The notes beneath the pieces were generated by a model. That model was not told the DNA's origin, did not search any database, and worked only from the letters and a program-made list of their open reading frames with translations. DNA of 64,000 bases from contig NC_035448.2 of assembly GCF_002127325.2 (NCBI RefSeq), positions 12,291,408 to 12,355,407 of the forward strand. Direction: 5' to 3'. A program made the position numbers and the translations under genes. This document shows positions 34,163 through 43,362 of the stretch, piece by piece. Each line of letters begins with the position of its first letter. Positions within the stretch are counted from its first letter, which is position 1. Origin of the DNA: Helianthus annuus (Eukaryota; Streptophyta; Magnoliopsida; Asterales; Asteraceae).

Positions 34163-35599
34163 TGTCACGGCCCCTGACCCAGTTTGACCCGTTTCAAGAG
34201 CCGCGGGACAGGAACCCCGTGGTATTTAATTTAAGCGACAGCGGAAGTCTTTTTAAAACAGGATCTTTCAATAATTTAAACTGCTCGTTTTATAACTTTT
34301 AGGGATAAATTCCCGAAATTTACAATAATGTGATTTCTCAGGGAAATCTTTATTTTCAAAACATGTTCATTTATTTATTTACATTGAGCCACTTTTCTAA
34401 GCTGGGAGTGCTCCACGGCACTTTTCTTTGCTCATACCAGATTACCTGAAACATGTTTGAAAAAGGTTTTGTCAGCGGGGAAATACTGAGTGAATCATTC
34501 AGTTTACTGAAACGACACATTTGTTATAATCTACAGTATTAAGGGGAATTACAATGTTTCTGATATCAAAACCAACTACCCACAGTATTTGTCACTCGAC
34601 CATCCATTGGCTAGCCCATTTGTCCAATGGTGTCTGTGACTGTGGTCAGATCACCCCTTGGCCACCCGTTTGTCCAAGTGTGACGGGAAATAAGTAATGT
34701 ATACAAAACCCCACATACCGGCTGTAACTTGGTGATTACATAGACTTAATCCCTGTAATTATAACTTTGAAAATAATTTGGAGTTTTGTAAAGCATATTT
34801 GATAAAAAGAGAATGACTCACATTGCAGATTTACGAGCAGAGTATAAGCTTTACTGATTAGCCTTTTAACCTAATTTAATAACAATGCACACACAAACGG
34901 GATTAGTAACTAATTCAGCAGTTACGTCAATTCACGAGATTAAACCCTCACAACTATTATCAAGTGCGATACTTAACAATTCAATGGATTCACAACGAAT
35001 GACAGAGCATAGTCCGAATTCGAACAACACTCAAACATTCAAGTTGAAATCACAATGAATAACAAAGTACAAGCTCAATTTGAGCAGCACTCGGACAATT
35101 GTTGGATAGTTATAATCGATCGGACGTTGAATCGTAATAGCGATCGAGTTATTACCCTGATTGCGGCAGCACCTCGTGATCGTGTGTGTGTTTAGACTGA
35201 TTTCGGAAATAACTCAACGTTCACAGAAGGTTTGTGCAACGTTTTAACACTTCTGTTCTAATGCCAAGGTCGGCTATTTATAGCAAGTTTTGGGACTCCC
35301 TTACGGACCGTAAGCCCGAACCTTTACGGTCCGTAAGCTAAGCAGTCTAATTCATAGGCTGCCTAGGCTCGGGTATAGCTTGGGTGACTCAACTTTTCAA
35401 CTAATCAGAATTAGGCAACGTTCATTTTAGATAAATATTAAACTAGGGTTTGCCCCCCTCGAGTTTTAGGGGCCCTGATCCTAATTCCGATCATTCTGAA
35501 AATTTTAGGGTTAGTGCAGAATTACTTGGGTGTCTCAATTAAGGTTCTCTTATTGACTAATTATTGTCCTAATTATTGATTTTAGTGGCAGTTGTTACA
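34163..35599 (-). mobile_element. 3' LTR of Ty3/gypsy element (complete, 1437 bp)
   Basis: It runs TGTCACGGCCCC to GTTGTTACA, flanked on the left by the TSD GAAAC (34158-34162). It is the 3' LTR because gag-pol reads on the minus strand. At about 35299 and 35325 it carries two small hairpins, TTACGG-N-CCGTAA. The stretch 34856-35599 aligns without gaps to the right LTR with seven substitutions in 744 positions by my count. Confidence 0.9.
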
Positions 35600-35622
35600 T
35601 CCTCACCACCTTAAGAAAAATC
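35600..35622 (-). promoter_or_regulatory. Polypurine tract region of gypsy element
   Basis: The minus strand reads TTCTTAAGGTGGTGAGGA immediately before the 3' LTR, an expected PPT position. The match is weaker than in the two other large elements. Confidence 0.5.
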
Positions 35623-35635
35623 TCGTCCTCGAGAT

Positions 35636-38600
35636 TTACTGAAATAGATGAGGGTACTTTCGCTTCATTTCTGATTCCAGTTCCCAAGTGTATTCTGGTC
35701 CTCTCTTGGATTCCCATTTGACTTTTACCAACACCAGTCGTTTATGTTTGAGAAACTTAATCTTCCGATCTTCTATTTGTAAAGGTTTCTCTACGAACTT
35801 CAGCTTTTCATTTACCTCTATATCTTGAAGAGGTACTACCAGGGATTCGTCTGATAAACATTTCTTGAGATTGGATACATGAAACACATCATGTACTCCA
35901 GCTAACTCTTCTGGTAGTTGTAAACGATAAGCTACTGGTCCTATTCGTTGGATCACTGGGAATGGTCCAACATATCTGGGACTCAGTTTTCCTTTCTTAC
36001 CGAATCATACTACTCCTTTCCAAGGAGAAACTTTCAATAGTACTTTGTCTCCGACTTGGAATTCTAACGGCTTGCGGCGATTGTCTGCATAGCTCTTCTG
36101 TCGATCTCTAGCAGTCTTCAGTCTTTCCTTGATTTGCGATATCTTGTCAGTAGTTTCTTGCACAATCTCTGGACCCGATAACTGACTTTCTCCTATCTCT
36201 GCCCAACATACGGGAGTTCTGCACTTGCGTCCATACAGTGCTTCGAATGGAGCAGCTTCGATGCTCGAATGATAACTATTGTTATAGGAGAATTCAATTA
36301 ATGGTAAATGACTATCCCAATTACCACCAAAGTCAATTACACATGCTCGGAGCATGTCTTCTAGGGTTTGTATCGTCCTTTCACTTTGTCCGTCCGTTTG
36401 AGGATGATATGCGGTACTTAAATTAAGTCGAGTTCCCATTGCTTCTTGGAAACTTGTCCAGAAACGGGAAGTAAAACGACTATCTCTATCCGATACAATG
36501 GAGAGTGGGACTCCATGTAAGGATACTACTTCATCTACATACAACTGGGCTAACCTTTCCATGCTAAAGGTTTCCTTCATTGGTAGAAAGTGAGCTGATT
36601 TGGTTAATCGATCCACAATTACCCAAATAGCATCATTACCTTTTCTGGTTTTGGGTAACTTAGTAACAAAATCCATTGTTATGAGTTCCCATTTCCATAC
36701 AGGCATTTCTAACTGTTGTAGTAGTCCTGAAGGTTTCTGATGTTCGGCTTTAACTTGTGAACAGGTTAGACACTTAGATACGTATTCGGCTATATCCTTT
36801 TTCATTCCTATCCACCAAAAATTATTTCTTAAATCCTGGTACATCTTATTATTTCCTGGATGTACAGTATACCTAGATTTATGAGATTCTTCTAAAATCT
36901 TATTTCTTAATTCTCCTTGCTTAGGTACCCAAATTCGTTTCTTGTGGAATCTCCAAATTCCATCTTTTCCTTGTTCTAATTCCTTTAGGTAACCTTTCAT
37001 TCCTTCGGCATCGTCCTTGATTGCCGTTCCCTGAACTTCCTTTATTTGTTCCATTAAATCTAATTGTAGATTTAACCTAAGAGCACGAACTCGCTTTTGC
37101 TTTTCATGATATTTACGACTTAAGGCATCTGCGACTACGTTTGCCTTTCCTTCGTGATACTGAATATCACAGTCGTAATCACTTAAGATTTCCATCCACC
37201 TTCTTTGCCTCATATTTAACTCTTTTTGCCCAAATATATACCTTAAACTCTTATGGTCCGTATAGATAGTAAACTTACTTCCATACAGATAATGTCTCCA
37301 AATTTTAAGAGCAAAAATTATAGCTCCTAGTTCTAGGTCATGAGTCGTATAATTTTCTTCGTGCTTTTTCAATTGCCTAGAGGCATACGCAATTACCTTT
37401 TTGCGTTGCATCAACACACATTCATATCCTAATTTTGAAGCATCACAATATACTTCAAAATCCTCAGTTCCTTCGGGTAAAGCTAAAATTGGAGCATTTG
37501 TCAATTTGTGCTTTAGAATCCTAAAAGCTTCCTCTTGTCTAGATCCCCATTCAAACTTAACGGCTTTACAGGTTAGCTTAGTTAAAGGTACAGCTATCAT
37601 AGAGAAATCTTTAATAAATCGTCTATAATATCCAGCTAATCCTAGAAAACTTCTAACTTCCATAACTGTTCGTGGAGCTTTCCAATTCGTGATTGCTTCT
37701 ATTTTAGCAGGATCTACGTGAATTCCTTCGTGATTCACCATATGACCTAAAAATTGCACTTCTTGTAGCCAGAATTCACACTTCGAGAATTTGGCATAAA
37801 GCTTTTCCTTTCTTAACAATGTTAAGAGTGCATGCAAGTGCTCACAATGTTCCTCCTGACTTTTGGAATAAATGAGTATATCGTCAATGAACACGATTAC
37901 AAATTTATCCAAGTATGGTTTACAGATTCTATTCATCATGTCCATAAATGCAGCTGGAGCATTTGTTAATCCAAAGGGCATGACTGTAAACTCATAATGA
38001 CCATACCTAGTTCTGAAAGCAGTTTTAGGTATGTCCTTCTCTTGTACTTTCAATTGGTGATATCCAAATCTTAAATCTATCTTAGAGAAATACCTAGCTC
38101 CTTGCAATTGATCAAAAAGATCATCAATCCTAGGTAATGGGTATCGGTTCTTAATTGTAACCTTATTCAATTCCCTATAATCGATACACATTCTCATTGA
38201 TCCATCTTTCTTTTTCACAAACAACACTGGTGCACCCCAAGGGGATGAACTCGGTTGTATGAATCCTTTGCTTAGTAATTCATCTAATTGCTTTTTCAAT
38301 AGCATTTCAGTAGGTGCTAATCGATAAGGTGTCTTAGCTATTGGTGCAGTACCTGGAATTAAATGAATTCTAAACTCTACTTCCCTATCAGGTGGTAAAC
38401 CAGGTAATTCTTCTGGAAAAACATCTGGGTATTCTGAAACTATAGGGATGTCCTGGAGTTCCTTACTTTTAGTGTTAATGATTACAGAAATCATATACAC
38501 CATTTCTTGTTTCCTTGAATAACTAGCTACTTTCATTACTGAAATGAATTTCAGTGGCTTTCGAGGTCTATCTCCTGTAATTAGAATTACTTCTCCTGTG

Positions 38601-40132
38601 GGAGTACGGATTTCTACGGAATTCTTATCACACAGGATTCAAGCATGGTTGGCTATTAACCAATCCATTCCTAATACCACATCGAATCCGGCTAAATTCA
38701 TAGGTAACAGGTTTGCGGAAAACTTATGACCTAACAATTCTATCTTTACTTCTTGCAAAACCTTGTCTATGTTGACAGAATTTCCATCTGCCGTTTCAAC
38801 AGTAAAGATCTGCCTAAGGGTATTTAGAGGTAAGTTAAGAGCTTGACAGAATGCAGGATTAATGAAACTTTGGTTTGCACCAGAATCAAATAATACTTTT
38901 GCATAGACGTTATGCACTAAGAACGTACCCGCTATCACGTCTGGAATGAGTTCGGATTCTTGAGTGGTCAGCTGGAATGCGCGAGCATTTTTCTTAATAG
39001 TTCCTTCAGTCGTTTTAGCTCTACTGTCTGCTGGTTTAGCTAGCTTAGGACATTCAGACTGGAAATGTCCGGTTTCTCTGCAGTTATAACAGACTCTTGT
39101 TTTTCTTCTGCAGTCTTCTTCCCGATGTCCTTTCGCCTTGCAGAAGTTGCAAAATATATTGCACTGTCCATAGTGTTTCTTTTTGCAATTTCTGCAGAAA
39201 GGAGGTGATGAGGATTGCCCTGTTCCCCTCTTTTTGAACTTATTGTTACTATTACCCACGCGAAATCCTTGGGTAATCTTCTGAGCCAATTCCTTCTTGC
39301 GATCTTCCTCTCTGGTGCGGACTAGTTCATCAGTTAAGGTATTAGCTAATTCCACAGCATCGTCAATCGTGCGTGGTCTCGCAGCTTTAACGATGTTACG
39401 GATTTCTCCAATTAATCCCCAAATATAACGGGAAATAAGTACCGATTCTGGCGAAGCCAGGGAAGGTACCACTCTCGCATATTCGAAGAATGTTGAAGTA
39501 TACCCTCGACAGTCTACACCTAACATACGATGACTCAGGAACTTATTTGCCATTTGTTCCTTCTCGTATTCGGGACAAAATTTTCTTTCGACAAGACTCT
39601 TAAATTCTTCCCAATTTATCGTATAGGCCACCCTTCTTCCTTTTGCTTGTAGCACCGTGTTCCACCATTCTAGCGCCCCTTCTTTGAACAAGTTTGATGC
39701 ATACATCACTTGATCTTCTTCAGCACATTTACTTATTGCAATTACTGCCTCGGTTTTCTCTAACCAACGCAGTGTTGCAGTTGCCCCTTCATTACCTGCA
39801 AATTCTGCGGGTTTACAGGCAAGAAATTCTTTGTAAGTGCAACCAGACATTGCAGCTTTCATTCTCTTAGGGAGTGGGGCCTGTTGCGGATCATGATCGT
39901 CATGATTGCCGCCTCCATTTATGCTGTTACTGCCGTTATCTTCCGGAATACGTTTACTAGGAATTAATTGTGGGTTGGCAGGTTTCTGAACAGCAGCCAC
40001 GATTTCTGGAATAGCATTGGCTATCCCTTGAGCAATAAAGTGTTCAATATCTTGTCTAGTTATATATTGATCTTCCTGATTTTGCTCAGACTGAATTACT
40101 TCATTAACTGGTTCACTATTAGCGTTTTCCAT
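35636..40132 (-). pseudogene. Ty3/gypsy (chromovirus, Tekay-like) gag-pol, two in-frame TGA stops
   Basis: One continuous frame of 1498 codons from ATG 40132, interrupted only at 38639-38641 and 36005-36007, both TGA. Gag: a retrotransposon capsid region (EGALEWWN) and CCHC knuckles (CNFCKAKGHREEDC, CYNCRETGHFQSEC). Protease: active-site DSG in LFDSGANQSF and GMDWL. Reverse transcriptase: catalytic FIDD at about residues 216-219 after the first stop's restart. RNase H follows (YCDAS, YTDHKSL). Integrase: HHCC zinc domain (C-x2-C in CLTCSQVK), then D,D,E in [14 protein letters not shown] and [13 protein letters not shown]. The C-terminus ([16 protein letters not shown]) is the chromodomain-like tail of this lineage. 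Such proteins copy and insert the element. Here the stops separate gag-protease, the RT-integrase part and the tail. Confidence 0.92.
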
Positions 40133-40268
40133 CTGCTAATTTAGTATTAATAGGAATTATTAGTGTCTAATTATTAATACCAAAATCACAGATAAATACA
40201 CAGATAAACACATAGATCAGCATAACATGCAAGCATAGCCAAAATTGTCGATGTCTCGACTTCTGTTT

Positions 40269-40271
<3 letters not shown>

Positions 40272-40309
<38 letters not shown>
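40272..40309. repeat. (TA)n microsatellite
   Basis: About 18 TA units upstream of gag in the minus-oriented gypsy leader. Confidence 0.95.
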
Positions 40310-40312
<3 letters not shown>

Positions 40313-40524
40313 CCTACTTCAATACACACTTTTTATCTTACAGTGTTTTATTGCCCATTTTACAGAATCGGTTTTACTATTTTAGTTATAATACAAACAA
40401 ACTTCTCCAACCCCTCCTATCTTTTGGTTCACTGGCAGTTTCAGTAACGACGCTCCCTTTCGTCGTACTTCCAAGAAATCTGCTCCCCCATTTCCCGGAT
40501 CCTATTCCCGGTGCCTATCAGTTC

Positions 40525-40758
40525 TTAACCAAACTGACGCAGTTCAGCTAAATTTTCATAGCTCATTGGCGGATTAGGGATAGGTTCTGGATCAAACTGT
40601 GGGAGAAAACTATTGGGATTATTAACTATATTTTGGAATTGCCAGTCATTGGTCCACCATTCCTCCATTTGGCCTAATGGTCGGGTGTGAACTAGTGGGA
40701 CTGGAATAGCTGGTCCTAGGGAATTGGGCTGTAGCAGGATAAGAGAAGAGATTATCGA
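40525..40758 (-). pseudogene. Additional open frame upstream of gag in the gypsy element, 5'-truncated
   Basis: On the minus strand a frame without a start codon opens at 40758, exactly at the deletion junction with the remaining LTR, and ends at TAA 40525-40527. It encodes a Pro/Asn-rich peptide with EEWWTNDWQFQNIVNNP and LPQFDPEPIPNPPMSYEN. It has the look of a conserved protein: it is free of stops and shows codon-level structure in an otherwise non-coding leader. It could be an alternative N-terminal gag domain or a separate leader ORF of the element. A 390-bp AT-rich gap with the (TA)n tract separates it from the gag ATG. I do not recognise its function. Confidence 0.5.
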
Positions 40759-41500
40759 TTAGCCTTTTAACCTAATTTAATAACAATGCACACACAAACG
40801 GGATTAGTAACTAATTCAGCAGTTACGTCAATTCACGAGATTAAACCCTCACAACTATTATCAAGTGCGATACTTAACAATTCAATGGATTCACAACGAA
40901 TGACAGAGCATAGTCCGAATTCGAACAGCACTCAAACATTCAAGTTGAAATCACAATGAATAACAAAGTACAAGCTCAATTTGAGGAGCACTCGGACAAT
41001 TGTTGGATAGTTATAATCGATCGGACGTTGAATCGTAATAGCGATCGAGTTATTACCCTGATTGCGGCAGCACCTCGTGATCGTGTGTGTGTTTAGACTG
41101 ATTTCGGAAATAACTCAACGTTCACAGAAGGTTTGTGCAACGTTTTAACGCTTCTGTTCTAATGCCAAGGTCGGCTATTTATAGCAAGTTTTGGGACTCC
41201 CTTACGGACCGTAAGCCCGAACCTTTACGGTCCGTAAGCTAAGCAGTCTAATTCATAGGCTGCCTAGGCTCGGGTATAGCTTGGGTGACTCAACTTTTCA
41301 ACTAATCAGAAGTAGGCAACGTTCATTTTAGATAAATATTAGACTAGGGTTTGCCCCCCTCGAGTTTTAGGGGCCCTGATCCTAATTCCGATCATTCTGA
41401 AAATTTTAGGGTTAGTGCATAATTACTTGGGTGTCTCAATTAAGGTTCTCTTATTGACTAATTATTGTCCTAATGATTGATTTTAGTGGCAGTTGTTACA
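40757..41500 (-). mobile_element. 5' LTR of gypsy element, truncated to 744 bp
   Basis: It corresponds to 34856-35599 of the left LTR, seven mismatches and no gap by my count, and ends GTTGTTACA followed by the TSD GAAAC (41501-41505). The downstream (in element sense) ~693 bp of this LTR and the primer-binding site are missing, so the junction at 40757 is a deletion end point. The loss prevents reverse transcription from this copy. Confidence 0.9.
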
Positions 41501-41770
41501 GAAACTGTTCGATTTCACGGTGAGTGGAGAAATTAGCGACGGAGAAACGGTTTGAATTTATGGATTTCGGTTGGTTCAGAAACTTAACAAGAGAAGCAAC
41601 TAAAAAAGCGGTGAACGGTATTTAACGTACACACCGCATTCGAAGATCCTTGCATTAGACACAATTTGTTGTAATTTGTGGATCAACAGAAATAACTGAA
41701 ATATTTCTCTTTAATCTATTAGAACGATCCTTGTTTTGAGAACCTGATTCTGTTGTTCAGTACCAACAGA

Positions 41771-42050
41771 ATGCATACACAAATAGTTCTAGTGGACGAA
41801 GCAAATGAAACTGGAGCTGTTATCTTGGTTGTATAGTACTTTCGTGCTAAATACAATGTTCATCTTCGTTATCCTTTGCTTTCTGCAATTCAAGCAGACA
41901 CGGATGCTAAACGTACTGTTATTACATCCGAGACGATTCAAGTGAGTCCTATGAAGCAAGTGTCGGTCTATTCAATTGAGAGGAATTATTGCATTACATC
42001 TCCGTTGAAAACAAGTGGTTGTAATGATGGAACCCTTGATTTGAAAAAAA
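41771..42050 (+). pseudogene. Argonaute PAZ-like gene fragment, copy 1 (nonsense)
   Basis: From ATG 41771 the frame encodes IVLVDEANETGAVILVV, then TAG where copy 2 has Gln, then YFRAKYNVHLRYPLLSAIQA. The pattern YF-x2-KYNV-x-LRYP-x-L-x-AIQAG-x-DAK resembles the PAZ domain of plant Argonautes, which binds the 3' end of small RNAs. The following CCGAGACGATTCAAGTGAGT sentence is present in all family members, but its peptide no longer matches PAZ well. It is nearly identical to 53261-53542. A captured or duplicated remnant, not a gene. Confidence 0.5.
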
Positions 42051-42071
42051 CATTTTTGAGAAATTTATATT

Positions 42072-42103
42072 TCAATACGCATCGCCTATACGATGCGTAT
42101 TAA
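42072..42103. repeat. TATAGGCCTATA palindrome, copy 3 (deleted arm)
   Basis: The left arm AATACGCATCG joins directly to the right arm CCTATACGATGCGTATT. The six central bases TATAGG of the left arm are missing, so the hairpin is asymmetric. Confidence 0.75.
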
Positions 42104-42172
42104 TCGATGGTTTTACTGAAATACCCCTGGTTTTATGATAAATTCAGGGGTATTTTTGAGAAAATTCAAAGT

Positions 42173-42210
42173 TTAATACGAATCGTATAGGCCTATACGA
42201 TTCGTATTAA
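42173..42210. repeat. TATAGGCCTATA palindrome, copy 4 (perfect, 38 bp)
   Basis: The left arm TTAATACGAATCGTATAGG and its exact complement form a perfect 38-bp palindrome. Relative to the other copies it carries a paired change (GCATC to GAATC with the matching change in the other arm), so the symmetry has been kept through mutation or arose by arm-to-arm conversion. Confidence 0.9.
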
Positions 42211-42215
42211 GCTGA

Positions 42216-42252
42216 TATACGATACAACATAGGCCTATACGATCGTATATGG
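42216..42252. repeat. TATAGGCCTATA palindrome, copy 5 (degenerate)
   Basis: ATATACGATACAACATAGG faces CCTATACGATCGTATAT. The core is preserved and the arms carry indels. It lies 5 bp after copy 4. Confidence 0.65.
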
Positions 42253-42487
42253 CATGATTTCAAATTTAGTGTTATCGTGTTTCCCTCGGTTTGACGCGTA
42301 TACGTCTAATTTTTTGCCGAACTTTCGCATATTTTGTCGTTTTATTACGTATACCTTCAACATAAGTCGTTTCGGTGCCGTTCGGTTGCGTGAGAATATC
42401 TTATTCTATGATTACGTACAGTTTTGTTTGAAATCCACTTGTACTCCATAGTGCCGTATTATATGTATACGTGTGTGGAAATATCGT

Positions 42488-42792
42488 TAGTCGCGTACTT
42501 TGAGGTATTTTTGCATATTTTGACGTATTCTGACATATTGTTGCGTATTTAATAGTATTTTGACGTATTTTAGCTTATATTAGCGTATTTTAGGGTATTT
42601 TTACGTATTTTAGCGTATTTTAGCGTATTTTAGAGTATTTTAGCGTATTTTAGCGTATTTTAACGTATTTTAGGGTATTTTAGCGTATTTTAATGTATTT
42701 TAACGTATTTTAGCGTATTTTAACGTATTTTAGGGTATTTTAGCGTATTTTAACGTATGTTAGCGTATTTTAACGTATTGTAACGTACTTTA
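42488..42792. repeat. 10-bp minisatellite (GTATTTTAGC)n
   Basis: About 25-30 units of GTATTTTAGC with AAC, AGG and GAC variants, regular from about 42540 to 42790 and looser before that. It is AT-rich and ends at CAGACAACAACAGATAATG. It lies within mosaic segment 2. Confidence 0.9.
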
Positions 42793-42891
42793 GACAACAA
42801 CAGATAATGAACGGATTGTTGGACTTCTTGTCCTAATGTACGCCTCAATTCATCTTTTTTACTCTTTTCTTCGATTTCAACAAATAGTACC

Positions 42892-43041
42892 GCAACCGTT
42901 TTTTACTACGAAAATGGTGGCTATGTGAAATACAAACCACAATCGTTTGTGACTATGGGAAACACAAGTTTTCTTTTTGAGCTTGATGGATGTCCGTTAT
43001 CTAAATTGAGGCGTGCGTTGTTTAAATCTGAATATAACTAG
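42892..43041 (+). pseudogene. Unidentified coding fragment in the mosaic
   Basis: A 50-codon frame (contains TVFYYENGGYVKYKP and FLFELDGCPLSKLRR) ends at TAG 43039-43041 and stays open upstream to at least 42850. A related block at about 33682 reads TVFYYGNGGYGKYKPDTN, so the peptide differs by a few substitutions before the two copies diverge. The nucleotide block CGTGCGTTGTTTAAATCTGA also recurs near 52290. This looks like a decayed exon of a gene I cannot name. Confidence 0.35.
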
Positions 43042-43362
43042 ATGTTACGTGTAACTTCATAAAACCAAGAACAAAACCTATTTTCAAAACACATGTGTTC
43101 GTATCAGCGTTGTTTATCACCCTGTGTGAGCATTGGAAAATCGACAAACAGTCTTGACAACTGTGACAGCTTATCCATCTGTGTGTGTCACATCCATCCT
43201 GTTATAGCAATCGATATCATTAACTACCAAAAGAATGCATACACAAATAAGTTCTAGTGGACGAAGCAAAGAGACCGTTATTACATCCGAGACGATTCCA
43301 GTGAGTCCTAGAACACTCGTAATCCTCAACCGGCTTTGAAATCGGACGGAATCTACGAAGAA

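Larger units (their letters stand above)
41506..43362. other. Mosaic locus, segment 2
   Basis: Continuation of the 32042-34162 patchwork. In order: TGTTCGATTTCACGGTGAG (right half of the LTR target motif), GGAGAAATTAGCGACGGAG, an Argonaute PAZ-like fragment, palindromes, a hairpin (AAATACCCCTG ... CAGGGGTATTT, about 42118-42155), the 10-bp minisatellite, the AACAACAGATAATGAACG block, an unidentified 50-codon frame at 42892, CACCCTGTGTGAGCATTGGA, and a second copy of CGGACGGAATCTACGAAGAA that ends at the next LTR element. Confidence 0.6.
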
